Translations under genes and position numbers: made by a program | The notes under the pieces: generated by a model | The model's input: only the letters and a program-made list of their open reading frames with translations | What the model was told of the DNA's origin: nothing | Databases searched by the model: none | Part shown: piece by piece, positions 16,412 to 30,587 of the stretch | How positions within the stretch are numbered: position 1 is the stretch's first letter | Layout: each line of letters begins with the position of its first letter | Source of the DNA: Bugula neritina | Lineage: Eukaryota; Bryozoa; Gymnolaemata; Cheilostomatida; Bugulidae | Assembly: GCA_964035545.1 (NCBI GenBank) | Contig: OZ037765.1 | Span: forward strand, 15,494,698 to 15,558,697 | Direction: 5' to 3' | DNA length: 64,000 bases

Positions 16412-17850
16412 GTGCACCATAATGAAATATACTGCAAAGATACTGAAATATACTGCAACATACTGAAATATACTCAAACATACAGAAATATACCTAAAAA
16501 TATTGAAACATACTGAAATACACTGTAGGATATTGAAATACGCTGCAACACATTTGAAGATACGGCAACCTACCGAAATAAATGGTAACCTACTGAAACA
16601 TGTTGCAAACTACTGAAATTTACTGCAACATACTGCAACATCAAGAAATATACTATAACACCCTGAATTAAACTGCAAAATACTGAAAAATACTGTAACA
16701 TACTGAAAAATACTGTAACATACTGAAAAATACTGCAACAAACTGAAATATACTGCAACATACCAAAATATACTGCAAGCTACTGCAACATACTAAAATA
16801 CACTGCAACACATTGAAATAAACTCCAACTCACTGAAACATACGGCAACATACTGAAATATACTGGGACACATTGAAATATACTGCAACATACTGCAACA
16901 TACTGAAACACGCTGTAACATATTGAAATACACTGCAACACATCAAAATATACTGCAACATACTGAAACATACAACAACATACTGAAGCACACTGCAGGA
17001 TATTGAAATACACTGCAACACTTTGAAATATACTGCAACACACTGAAACATACGGCAACATACTGAAATATACTGCGACACATTGAAATATACTGCAACT
17101 TACTGAAATATGCTGTAGCATACTGAAACACACTGCAACACACTGGAGTAAACTGTAATATACAGAAACGTACTGTAGCATACTCAAACACACTGCAACA
17201 CACTGGAGTAAACTGTAAAATACAGAAATGTACTGAAAAATACCGAAACACACTTCAACATACTAAAATGTACTGCAACATGCTGAAATTTACTGCAACA
17301 TACTGAATTACACTGCAACATATTGAAATACACTGCAACGTACTGCAACATGCTGAAATGTACTGCAACATACTGAAATATACTGCAAGATATTGCAACA
17401 TACTGAAATACACTGTAACATATTGAAATACACTGCAACACATTGAAGCATACTGCAACACACTGAAACATCTGGCAACACACTCACATATACAGCGACA
17501 CATTGAAATATACTGCAACATACTGAAATATGCTGTAGCATACTGAAATACACTGCAACACACTGAAGTATACTGTAATATACAGAAACGTACTGTAACA
17601 CACTGAAACACACGTCAACATACTGAATTGTACTGCAACATACTGAGATATACTGCAACATACTTAATTATACTGCAACATACTGCAACATACTGAAACA
17701 CGCTGTAACATATTGAAATACACTGCAACACATCAAAATATACTGCAACATACTGAAACATACAACAACATACTGAAATATACGTTGAGATATACTGCAA
17801 CATACCGAAATATGCTGTAGCATAATGAAATAGACTGCAACACACTTCAG
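16412..17850 (+). repeat. 1.6-kb tandem repeat, unit C (incomplete, about 1.44 kb)
   Basis: This unit matches unit B from its start to about 17823-17870. There the sequence switches to match the 9.3-kb region, so this junction is also the start of copy 2 of the 8,521-bp repeat. The switch falls within a cassette shared by both, as expected from unequal exchange between similar cassettes. Confidence 0.88.
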
Positions 17851-20727
17851 TATACTGTATCATACAGAAACGCACTGTAACATACTGAAACATACGGCAA
17901 CATATTGAAATGTTCTGCAACATACTGAAGTATACCGCAACAAACCGAAATATATGGTAACATACTGAAATAGGTTGCAAACTACTAAAATATATTGCAA
18001 CAAATCGAAAAATACTGCAAATGTGCACCATAATGATATATACTGCAAAGATACTGAAACATACTGCAACATACTGAAATATACTGCAAGATACTACAAC
18101 ATACTGAAATACACTGTAACATACTGAAATATACTTCAACATACTGAAATATACCTAAAAATATTTAAACATACTGAAACACACTGCAGGACATTGGAGT
18201 ACACTGCAACACTTTGAAATATGCTGCAACATACCGAAATATATGGTAACCTACTGAAATATACTGCGACACATTGAAATATACTGAAGCATACTGAAAT
18301 ATGCTGTAGCATACTGAAAGACACTGCAACACACTGGAGTAAACTGTAATGTACAGAAACGTACTGTAGCATACTCGAACACACTGCAACACACTGGAGT
18401 AAACTGTAAAATACAGAAATGTACTGAAACATACCGAAACATACGTCAACATACTAAAATGTACTGCAACATGCTGAAATTTACTGCAACATACTGAATT
18501 ACACTGCAACATATTGAAATACACTGCAACGTACTGCAACATAATGAAATATACTATAACACACTGAATTAAACTGCAAAATACTGAAATATACTGTAAC
18601 ATACTGAAACCTACTGCAACATACTAAAATATACTGCAACATACTGAAATATACTGCAAGATACTGCAACACACTGAAATACACTGTAACATACTGAAAA
18701 ACAATGCAACATACTGCAACATACTGACATACACTGGAACATATTGAAATACACTGCAACATATTGAAATATACTGCAACACACTGAAATATACGGCAAC
18801 ATACAGAAATGTACTGTGAAATACTGAAACATACGACATTCTACTAAAATATACTGCAACAACTGAAGTACACTGCAACATACTGAAATATACTTGAACA
18901 TACTGAAATATACCTAAAAATATAGAAACATACTGAAACACACTGTAGGATATTGAAATACACTGCAACACTTTGGAATATACTTCAACATGCCGAAGTA
19001 TATGGTAACCTACCGAAATGTGTTGCAAACTACTGAAATATACTGCAACATACTGCAACATAATGAAATATACTATAACACACTGAAATAAACTGCAAAA
19101 TACTGAAAAATACTGTAACATACTGAAACATGCTGCAACAAACTGAAATATACTGCAACATACCGAAATATTTTGCAAGATACTGCAACATACTGAAATA
19201 CATTGTAACATACTGAAATACACTGGAACATATTGAAATACACTGCAACACATTGAAATAAACTTCAACTCACTGAAACATACGGCAACATACTGAAATA
19301 TACTGGGACACATTAAAATATACTGCAACATACTGAAATATAAAGCAAGATACTGCAACATACTGAAGTACACTGTAAGATATTGAAATACACTGCAACA
19401 CATTGAAATATACTGCAACACACTGAAACATACGGCAACATACTTAAATATACTGCTACACATTGAAATATACTGCAACATACTGAAATATGCTGTAGCA
19501 TACTGAAATACACTGCAACACACTGAAGTATACTGTAATATACAGAAATGTACTTTAACATACTGAAACATACTTCAACATACTGAAATGTACTGCAACC
19601 TGCTGAAATATATTGCAACGTACTGAAATACACTGTAACATACTCAATTACACCGCAACATTCTGCAACATACTGAACTATGCTGTAACATATTGAAATA
19701 CACTGCAACACATTGAAATACACTGCAACATACTGCAACATACTGAAATACACCGTATCATATTGAAATACACCGCAACACATTGAAATATACTACAATA
19801 CACTGCAACATACTACAACATACTGAAATTCACTGTAACAGATGAAAATACCCTGCAACATACCGAAATATACAGTAAGCTACTGAAATATGTTGCAAAC
19901 TACTGAAATATACTTCAACATGCTGCATCATAATGAAATATACTATACCACACTGAAATAAACTGCAAAATACTGAAATATACTGTAACATACTGAAATA
20001 TACTGCAACATACTGAAATACACTGCAGGATACTGCAACATACTGAAATATGCTGTAACATACTGAAATACACTGCAACATACCGCAACATACTGACATA
20101 CACTGGAGTATATTGAAGTACACTGCAACACATTGAAATATACTGCAACACACTGAAACATACGGCAACATTCTGAAATATCTTGCGACACATTGAAATA
20201 TATTGCAGCATACTGAAATATGCTGTAGCATACTGAAATACACTGCAACACACTGAAGTATACTGTAATATACGGAAACGTACTGTAACATACTGAAACA
20301 TACGTCAACATACTGAAATGTACTGCAACATGCTGAAATTTACTGCAACATACTGAATTACACTGCAACATATTGAAATACACTGCAACGTACTGCAACA
20401 AAATGAAATATACTATAACACACTGAATTAAACTGCAAAATACTGAAATATACTGTAACATACTGAAACCTACTGCAACATGCTAAAATATACTGCAACA
20501 TACTGAAATATCCTGCAAGATACTGCAACATACTGAAATACACTGTAACATACTGAAAAACATTACAACATACTGCAACATACTGACATACACTGGAACA
20601 TATTGAAATACACTGCAACACATTGAAATGTACTGCAACACACTGAAACATACGGCAACATACTGAAACATACTGCAACACATTGAGATATACTGCGAAT
20701 GTGCAACATAATGAAATATACTGCAAC

Positions 20728-20739
20728 AACTTAAAAGTT
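20728..20739. repeat. Non-unit marker AACTTAAAAGTT, copy 5
   Basis: This is the duplicate of the marker at 12207, inside the second copy of the large duplication. Confidence 0.8.
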
Positions 20740-21720
20740 ACTGTATGATATATAAACATACTCAAACCTACTCAAACATGCTGCAACATATTTAAACATA
20801 CCGGAACATAGTGAAATATACCTAAAAATGTTGAAAGATACTGAAGCACACTGTAGGATATCGAAATACACTGCAAAACTTTGGAATACACTGCAACATA
20901 CCGAAATAAATGTTAACCTACTGAAATATGTTGCAAGCTACTGAAATATACTGCAACATACCGCAACATAATGAAATATACTATAACACACTGAATTAAA
21001 CTGCATTATAATGAAATATACTGTAAGATACTGAAACCTACTGCAACATGCTAAAATATACTGCAACATACTGAAATATACTGCAAGATATTGCAACATA
21101 CTGAAATACACTGTAACATATTGAAATACACTTCAACACATTGAAACATACTGCAACACACTGAAACATACGGCAACACACTCACATGTACAGCGACACA
21201 TTGAAATATACTGCAACATACTGAAATATGCTGTAGCATACTGAAATACACTGCAACACACTGAAGTATACTGTAATATACAGAAACGTACTGTAACACA
21301 CTGAAACACACGTCAACATACTGAAATGTACTGCAACATACCGAGATATACTGCAACATACTGAATTATACTGCAACATACTGCAACATACTGAAATACG
21401 CTGTAACATATTGAAATACACTGCAACACATTAAAATATACTGCAGCATACTGAGACATACGACAACATACTGAAATATACGTTGAGATACACTGCAACA
21501 TACCGAAATATGCTGTAGCATACTGAAATAGACTGCAACACACTTCAGTATACTGTATCCTACAGAAATGCACTGTAACATACTGAAACATACAGCAACA
21601 TATTGAAATGTTCTGCAACATACTGAAGTACACCGCAACAAACCGAAATATATGGTAACATACTGAAATAGGTTGAAAACTACTAAAATATATTGCAACA
21701 TATCGAAAAATACTGCAAAT

Positions 21721-23331
21721 GTGCACCATAATGAAATATACTGCAAAGATACTGAAATATACTGCAACATACTGAAATATACTCAAACATACAGAAATAT
21801 ACCTAAAAATATTGAAACATACTGAAATACACTGTAGGATATTGAAATACGCTGCAACACATTTGAAGATACGGCAACCTACCGAAATAAATGGTAACCT
21901 ACTGAAACATGTTGCAAACTACTGAAATTTACTGCAACATACTGCAACATCAAGAAATATACTATAACACCCTGAATTAAACTGCAAAATACTGAAAAAT
22001 ACTGTAACATACTGAAAAATACTGTAACATACTGAAAAATACTGCAACAAACTGAAATATACTGCAACATACCAAAATATACTGCAAGCTACTGCAACAT
22101 ACTAAAATACACTGCAACACATTGAAATAAACTCCAACTCACTGAAACATACGGCAACATACTGAAATATACTGGGACACATTGAAATATACTGCAACAT
22201 ACTGCAACATACTGAAACACGCTGTAACATATTGAAATACACTGCAACACATCAAAATATACTGCAACATACTGAAACATACAACAACATACTGAAGCAC
22301 ACTGCAGGATATTGAAATACACTGCAACACTTTGAAATATACTGCAACACACTGAAACATACGGCAACATACTGAAATATACTGCGACACATTGAAATAT
22401 ACTGCAACTTACTGAAATATGCTGTAGCATACTGAAACACACTGCAACACACTGGAGTAAACTGTAATATACAGAAACGTACTGTAGCATACTCAAACAC
22501 ACTGCAACACACTGGAGTAAACTGTAAAATACAGAAATGTACTGAAAAATACCGAAACACACTTCAACATACTAAAATGTACTGCAACATGCTGAAATTT
22601 ACTGCAACATACTGAATTACACTGCAACATATTGAAATACACTGCAACGTACTGCAACATGCTGAAATGTACTGCAACATACTGAAATATACTGCAAGAT
22701 ATTGCAACATACTGAAATACACTGTAACATATTGAAATACACTGCAACACATTGAAGCATACTGCAACACACTGAAACATCTGGCAACACACTCACATAT
22801 ACAGCGACACATTGAAACATACTGCAACATACTGAAATATGCTGTAGCATACTGAAATACACTGCAACACACTGAAGTATACTGTAATATACAGAAACGT
22901 ACTGTAACACACTGAAACACACGTCAACATACTGAATTGTACTGCAACATACTGAGATATACTGCAACATACTTAATTATACTGCAACATACTGCAACAT
23001 ACTGAAACACACTGTAACATATTGAAATACACTGCAACACATCAAAATATACTGCAACATACTGAAACATACAACAACATACTGAAATATACGTTGAGAT
23101 ATACTGCAACATACCGAAATATGCTGTAGCATAATGAAATAGACTGCAACACACTTCAGTATACTGTATTATACAGAAATGCACTGTAACATACTGAAAC
23201 ATACGGCAACATATTGAAATGTACTGCAAGATACTGAAGTATACCGCAACAAACCGAAATATATGGTAACATACTGAAATAGGTTGCAAACTACTAAAAT
23301 ATATTGCAACATGTCGAAAAATACTGCAAAT
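21721..23331 (+). repeat. 1.6-kb tandem repeat, unit D (1,611 bp)
   Basis: This is the counterpart of unit A inside copy 2 of the large duplication. Unlike unit A it has the full 1,611 bp, including the decamer near 21945. Confidence 0.9.
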
Positions 23332-24942
23332 GTGCACCATAATGAAATATACTGCAAAGATACTGAAATATACTGCAACATACTGAAATATACTCAAACA
23401 TACAGAAATATACCTAAAAATATTGAAACATACTGAAATACACTGTAGGATATTGAAATACGCTGCAACACATTTGAAGATACGGCAACCTACCGAAATA
23501 AATGGTAACCTACTGAAACATGTTGCAAACTACTGAAATTTACTGCAACATACTGCAACATCAAGAAATATACTATAACACCCTGAATTAAACTGCAAAA
23601 TACTGAAAAATACTGTAACATACTGAAAAATACTGTAACATACTGAAAAATACTGCAACAAACTGAAATATACTGCAACATACCAAAATATACTGCAAGC
23701 TACTGCAACATACTAAAATACACTGCAACACATTGAAATAAACTCCAACTCACTGAAACATACGGCAACATACTGAAATATACTGGGACACATTGAAATA
23801 TACTGCAACATACTGCAACATACTGAAACACGCTGTAACATATTGAAATACACTGCAACACATCAAAATATACTGCAACATACTGAAACATACAACAACA
23901 TACTGAAGCACACTGCAGGATATTGAAATACACTGCAACACTTTGAAATATACTGCAACACACTGAAACATACGGCAACATACTGAAATATACTGCGACA
24001 CATTGAAATATACTGCAACTTACTGAAATATGCTGTAGCATACTGAAACACACTGCAACACACTGGAGTAAACTGTAATATACAGAAACGTACTGTAGCA
24101 TACTCAAACACACTGCAACACACTGGAGTAAACTGTAAAATACAGAAATGTACTGAAAAATACCGAAACACACTTCAACATACTAAAATGTACTGCAACA
24201 TGCTGAAATTTACTGCAACATACTGAATTACACTGCAACATATTGAAATACACTGCAACGTACTGCAACATGCTGAAATGTACTGCAACATACTGAAATA
24301 TACTGCAAGATATTGCAACATACTGAAATACACTGTAACATATTGAAATACACTGCAACACATTGAAGCATACTGCAACACACTGAAACATCTGGCAACA
24401 CACTCACATATACAGCGACACATTGAAATATACTGCAACATACTGAAATATGCTGTAGCATACTGAAATACACTGCAACACACTGAAGTATACTGTAATA
24501 TACAGAAACGTACTGTAACACACTGAAACACACGTCAACATACTGAATTGTACTGCAACATACTGAGATATACTGCAACATACTTAATTATACTGCAACA
24601 TACTGCAACATACTGAAACACGCTGTAACATATTGAAATACACTGCAACACATCAAAATATACTGCAACATACTGAAACATACAACAACATACTGAAATA
24701 TACGTTGAGATATACTGCAACATACCGAAATATGCTGTAGCATAATGAAATAGACTGCAACACACTTCAGTATACTGTATTATACAGAAATGCACTGTAA
24801 CATACTGAAACATACGGCAACATATTGAAATGTACTGCAAGATACTGAAGTATACCGCAACAAACCGAAATATATGGTAACATACTGAAATAGGTTGCAA
24901 ACTACTAAAATATATTGCAACATGTCGAAAAATACTGCAAAT
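23332..24942 (+). repeat. 1.6-kb tandem repeat, unit E (1,611 bp)
   Basis: This is the counterpart of unit B. Copy 2 of the large duplication ends where this unit ends, so unit C has no counterpart and the array drops from three repeats to two. Confidence 0.9.
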
Positions 24943-25884
24943 GTGCAACATAATGAAATATACTGCAAAGATACTGAAATATACTGCAACATACTGAAAT
25001 ATACTCCAACATACAGAAATATACCTATAAATATTGAAACATACTGAAATAAACTGTAGGATATTGAAATACACTGCAACACATTTGAAGATACTGCGAC
25101 CTACCGAAATATATGGTAACCTACTGAAACACGTTGCAAACTACTGAAACATACTGCAACATACTGCAACATCAAGAAATATACTATAACACCCTGAATT
25201 AAACTGCAAAATAGTGAAATATACTGCAACATACCGAAATATACTGCAAGATACTGCAACATACTAAAATACACTGGAACATATTGAAATACACTGCAAC
25301 ACATTGAAATAAACTCCAACTCACTGAAACATACGGCAACATACTGAAATATACTGGGACACATTGAAATATACTGCAACATACTAAAATATAAAGCAAG
25401 ATACTGCAACATACTGAAATACACTGTAACATATTGAAATACACTGCAACACATTGAAATATACTGCAACACACTGAAACATACGGCAACATACTGAAAT
25501 ATACTGCGACACATTGGAATATACTGCAACATACTGAAATATGCTGTAGCATACTGAAATACACTGCAACACACTGAAGTATACTGTAATATACAGAAAC
25601 GTACTTTAACGTACTGAAACATACTTCAACATACTGAAATGTACTGCAACCTGCTGAAATATATTGCAACGTACTGAAATATGCTGTAATATATTGAAAT
25701 ACACTGCAACACATTGAAGTATACTGTAATATATGGATACGTACCGTAACATGCTGAAACATACGTCAACATACTGAAATGTACTGCAACATGCTGAAAT
25801 ATACTGCAACATACTTAAACCTATTGCAACATACTGAAACATACTGCAACATACTGAAATATACTGCAAGATACTGCAACATAC

Positions 25885-28440
25885 TGAAATACACTGTAAC
25901 ATACTGAAATATGCTTCAAAATACTGAAATATACCTAAAAATATTTAAACATACTGAAACACACTGTAGGATATTGAAATACACTGCAACACCTTGAAAT
26001 ACACTGCAACATGCCGAAATATATGGTAACCTACTGAAATATACTGCGACACATTGAAATATACTGCAACATACTGAAATATGCTGTAGCATACTGAAAT
26101 ACACTGCAACACACTGGAGTAAACTGTAATATATAGAAATGTACTGTAGCATACCCAAATACACTGCAATACACTGGAGTAAACTGTAAAATACAGAAAT
26201 GTACTGTAACATACTGAAGCCTACTGCAACATACTAAAATATACTGCAACATACTGAAATATACTGCAAGATACTGCAACATACTGAAATACACTGTAAC
26301 GTACTGAAAAACACTGCAACATACTGCAACATATTGACATACGCTGTAACATACTGAAATACACTGCAACACATTAAAATATACTGCAACATACTGAAAC
26401 ATACGACAACATACTGAAATATACGTTGAGATATACTTCAACATACCGAAATATGCTGTAGCATACTGGAATAGACTGCAACATTCTTCAGTATACTGTA
26501 TTATACAGAAATGCACTGTAACATACTGAAACATACGGCAACATACTGAAATATACTGGGACACATTGAATGATACTGCAACATACTGAAATATAAAGCA
26601 AGATTCTGCAACATACTGAAATACACTGTAACATATTGAAATACACTGCAACACATTGAAATATACTGCAACACACTGAAACATACGGCAACATACTGAA
26701 ATATACTGCGACACATTGAAATATACTGCAACATACTGAAATATGATGTAGCATACTGAAATACACTGCAACACACTGAAGTATACTGTAATATACAAAA
26801 ATGTACTTTAACGTACTGAAACATACTTCAACATACTGAAATGTACTGCAACCTGCTGAAATATCTTGCAACGTACTGAAATACACTGTAACATAGTCAA
26901 TTACACCGCAACAATCTGCAACATACTGAAATATGCTGTAACATATTGAAATACACTGCAACACATTGAAATACACTGCAACATACTGCAACAAACTGCA
27001 ACATACTGAAATACACCGTATCATATTGAAATACACTGCAACACATTGAAATATACTGCAACACACTGAAACATACGGCAACATACTGAAATATACTGCG
27101 ACACAATGAAATTTACTGCAAAATACTGAAATATGCTGTAGCATGCTGAAATACACTGCAACACACTGAAGCATACTGTAATATACAGAAATGTACTGTA
27201 ATATACTGAAACATAGGTCAACATACTGAAATGTACTGCAACATGCTGAAATATACTGCAACATACTGAAACCTATTGCAACATACTGAAATATACTGCA
27301 ACATACTGAAATATGCTGCAGGAAACTGCAACATACTGAAATACACTGTAACATACTGAAATGTACTTCAACATACTGAAATATACCTAAAATTATTGAA
27401 ACATACTGAAACACACTGTAGGATATGGAAATACACTGCAACACTTTGGAATATACTGCAACATACTGAAATACACTGTAACATACTGAAACATACTGCA
27501 ACACATTGAAATATACTGCAACATACTGAAATATGCTGTAGAATACTGAAATACACTGCAACACACTTGAGTAAACTGTAATATACAGAAATGTACTGTA
27601 GCATACTGCAACACACTGCAACACACTGGAGTAAACTGTAAAATACAGAAATGTACTGTAACATACTGAAACATAAGTCAACATACTTAAATGTACTGCA
27701 ACATGCTGTATTACACTGCAACATACTATAACATACTGAAATACGCTGTAACATTTTGAAATACACTGCAAGACATTGAAATATACTGCAACATACCCAA
27801 ATATATGGTAACCTACCAAAATATGTTGCAAACCACTGAAACATGCTGCAACATACTGCAACAAAGTTTAATATACTGTAACACACTGAATTATACTGCA
27901 AGAAACTGAAATATACTGTAACACATTGAAAACCACTGCAACATACTGAAATATGCTGTACCACACTGAAATACACTGCAACTGACTGAAGTATAGTGTT
28001 ATATACAGAAATGTACTGTAACATCCTGAACTAAACTGTAACACACTGAAATATACTGCAACATACTGAAATACACTGCAACACATTGAAATACACTGCA
28101 ACACATTGAAATATACTGCAACATACGAAAATATATGGTAAACTATTGAAATATACTGTAACACATTGAAACATACCGCAATATACTGAAATACACTGCA
28201 ACACACTGAAGCATACTGTAATAAACAGAAATGTACTGTAAAATACTAAAACATACGACAAACTACTGAAATATACTGCTACATACTGAAATACACTGCA
28301 ACATACTGCAACATACTCACATACACTGGAACATATTAAAGTACACTGCAACACATTGAAATATAGTGCAATATACTGAAATATATGGTAAACTATTGAA
28401 ATACACTGCAACACATTGAAATACACTGCAACATACTGCA
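25885..28440 (+). repeat. About 2.55-kb dispersed duplication, copy 1
   Basis: The unit order matches 33155-35708 at an offset of 7,270. Matched positions include ATGCTTCAAA at 25911 and 33181, and the frames 26501-26824 and 33771-34094. Substitutions are clearly more frequent than in the 8,521-bp pair, so this is an older event. Edges are placed where matching fades and are accurate to a few tens of bases. Confidence 0.85.
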
Positions 28441-29831
28441 ACATACTGAAATACACTGTATCATATTGAAATACACTGCAACACATTGAAATATACAGCA
28501 ACACACTGAAACATACGGCAACATACTGAAATATACTGCAACACATTGAAATATACTGCAAAATACTGAAATATGCTGTAGCATGCTGAAATACACTGCA
28601 ACACACTGAAGTATACTGTAATATACAGAAATGTACTGTAACATACTGAAACCTATTGCAACATACTGAAATATACTGCAACATACTGAAATATGATGCA
28701 AGAAACTGCAACATACTGAAATACACTATAACATACTGAAATATACTTCAGCATACTGAAATATACCTAAAAATATTTAAACATACTGAAACACACTGCA
28801 GGACATTGAAATACACTGCAACACTTTGAAATATGCTGCAACAAACCGAAATATATGGTAACCTACTGAAATATACTGCGACACATGGAAATATACTGGA
28901 GCATACTGAAATATGCTGTAGCATACTGAAAGACACTGCAACACACTGGAGTAAGCTGTAATATACAGAGACGTATTGTAGCATACTCGAACACACTGCA
29001 ACACACTGGAGTAAACTGTAAAATACAGAAATGTACTGAAACACACCGAAACATACGTCAACATACTAAAATGTACTGCAACATGCTGAAATTTACTGCA
29101 ACATACTGAATTACACTGCAACATATTGAAATACACTGCAACGTACTGCAACATAATGAAATATACTATAACACACTGAATTAAACTGCAAAATACTGAA
29201 ATATACTGTAACATACTGAAACCTACTGCAACATACTAAAATATACTGCAACATACTGAAATATACTGCAAGATACTGCAACACACTGAAATACACTGTA
29301 ACATACTGAAAGACAATGCAACATACTGCAACATACTGACATACACTGGAACATATTGAAATACACTGCAACATATTGAAATATACTGCAACACACTGAA
29401 ACATACGGCAACATACTGAAATGTACTGCGACACATTGAAACATACTGCAACATACTGAAACCTATTGCAACATACTGAAGTATACTGCCACATACTGAA
29501 ATATACTGCAAGATACTGCAACATACTGAAATACACTGTAACATACTGAAATATGCTTCAAAATACTGAAATATACCTAAAAATATTTAAACATACTGAA
29601 ACACACTGTAGAATATTGAAATACACTGCAACACCTTGAAATACACTGCAACATGCCGAAATATATGGTAGCCTATTGAAATACACTGCAACACATTGAA
29701 ATATACTGCAACACACTGAAACATACGGCAACATACTGAAATATACTGCGACACACTGAAATATACTGCAACATAGTGAAATATGCTGTAGCATTCTGAA
29801 ATACACTGCAACACACTGAAGTATACTGTAA

Positions 29832-30587
29832 CACAGGATAGTTAAAGGCAACCTTTTAGCTGCAACTGCCTTGCTGAGGTTTGCATTGTAATCATATAAG
29901 AATTCAGTACCAGTAAAATAAAATCTCACCTAATTGTGCTAGAGTCAAAATTTAAAAACTATGTTGTAGATCTTCTTTTTCTCCAGGGTAAATTTTTTGG
30001 AAATTTCAATTTTCAGTTTTTTTGCGAAGTTACAGACAAAAAACTGCTGAATTTTGGCCAATTTTGCCTGAAAAGCTGACTTTTCAGTACCAGTAAAATA
30101 TCTCAGCAGCAAAGCATGATATCGGAATAAAAATTGCACTGCTGGAATCCTGAGATATTTCTCCAGTGTAAGTTTTTTTCTTTTTTCAATAACTCTGCTA
30201 GATTGCTCATAAATTGGTGATTTATACACTGAAAATGCCATATTTTCTCATAAGAAACTAGCAGCGCGCAGCACTTCACGCTTCACTGAGCACGTAGGGA
30301 TGAGAAGATATTGGCGCCTACATAATAATTACAGGCTAGCTAGCTGGCAGGCTATAATGAATAGCTCGCTTTGTACTTTGTTTATGTAGCACCCATAATG
30401 GAATGTTGATAGATAACGCAGCCCTAACGAAGGTTGCTGCTTATTGGTTGTAGTTTAATCTTAGGCTAAACAATTACAAGTAGGCAACACGCATGCCACC
30501 CGCAGAGCAATATTATTCAAGAACCTGAACTACATTTTGAGAGAAATTTATGATATTCTTAGTGAGGATGCCCTTAACTATCCTGTG
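29832..30587. mobile_element. Non-autonomous DNA transposon (MITE-like), fullest copy
   Basis: This 756-bp non-satellite insertion is bounded by inverted ends CACAGGATAGTTAA and TTAACTATCCTGTG; the match continues imperfectly for about 22 bp. The paralogous empty site near 26785 (ACTGTAATATACAG) shows that the flanks are continuous once the element and one AA dinucleotide are removed, which suggests a 2-bp AA target duplication. CAC-type ends with a 2-bp duplication resemble CACTA/EnSpm-like elements, but no transposase is present and the assignment is an inference. Inside is an inverted pair TTGCACTG/CAGTGCAA around 30145-30182. Related copies lie at 42548-43233 and 47897-48212 in the opposite orientation. 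Confidence 0.85.
29945..30241 (-). other. 98-codon open frame inside the MITE, not a confirmed gene
   Basis: This is the longest frame of the element. It encodes a Lys- and Phe-rich peptide starting MAFSVYKSPIYEQSS with no domain I recognise. The copy at 42548-43233 preserves the same reading on its plus strand (about 42824-43126) without length-changing indels. It carries an in-frame TGA where this copy has AGA, leaving a 66-codon remnant at 42926-43126. Many of the differences between the copies change amino acids. Shared ancestry explains the similarity, and I see no sign that a protein is being maintained. Confidence 0.3.

Larger units (their letters stand above)
9329..17849 (+). repeat. 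8,521-bp higher-order repeat, copy 1
   Basis: The order of variant units here reappears 8,521 bp downstream. Matched landmarks are AACTTAAAAGTT at 12207 and 20728, GTGCACC at 13200 and 21721, and open-frame boundaries such as 9615-9911 against 18136-18432 and 10103-11050 against 18624-19571. After about 13.4 kb the offset becomes 8,531 because copy 1 lacks one 10-bp unit. The copy contains three 1.6-kb tandem repeats in its right half. The left edge is approximate: identity to copy 2 fades between about 9290 and 9340. Confidence 0.9.
17850..24942 (+). repeat. 8,521-bp higher-order repeat, partial copy 2
   Basis: About 7.1 kb matches 9329-16411 with only a handful of substitutions spotted by eye (for example near 19821, 21676, 22815 and 23010) plus one 10-bp unit gain near 21945. 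Identity falls at 24943, where GTGCACC becomes GTGCAAC and the following units diverge. The near identity of such unstable sequence implies a very recent duplication or gene-conversion-like homogenisation. Duplication by the assembler is an alternative. Confidence 0.88.
1..29831 (+). repeat. 10-bp/20-bp phased satellite field, left arm, segment 1
   Basis: Nearly every base falls into 10-bp units ending in CTGA, CTGC or CTGT. Alternating units give the 20-bp dimer AACATACTGAAATATACTGC. From 21 to 2920 about 290 consecutive units keep the same 10-bp register with no net slip. Register changes happen mainly at recurring odd-length units such as AAATGTGC (8 bp, first at 2921-2928). The plus strand is A- and C-rich and carries TGA in all three frames. 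The minus strand has no stop in any frame of the consensus, so it is full of long open frames that encode shuffled versions of one hydrophobic Cys/Tyr/Phe/Val-rich peptide. I see no codon bias, conserved domain or gene boundary to support a protein. The array is already running at base 1, so its left end lies outside the window. Confidence 0.95.

Noticed and set aside
1-29831. CRISPR array
   Set aside because: There are no unique spacers between constant repeats; every position belongs to the same decamer family, and the context is eukaryotic.
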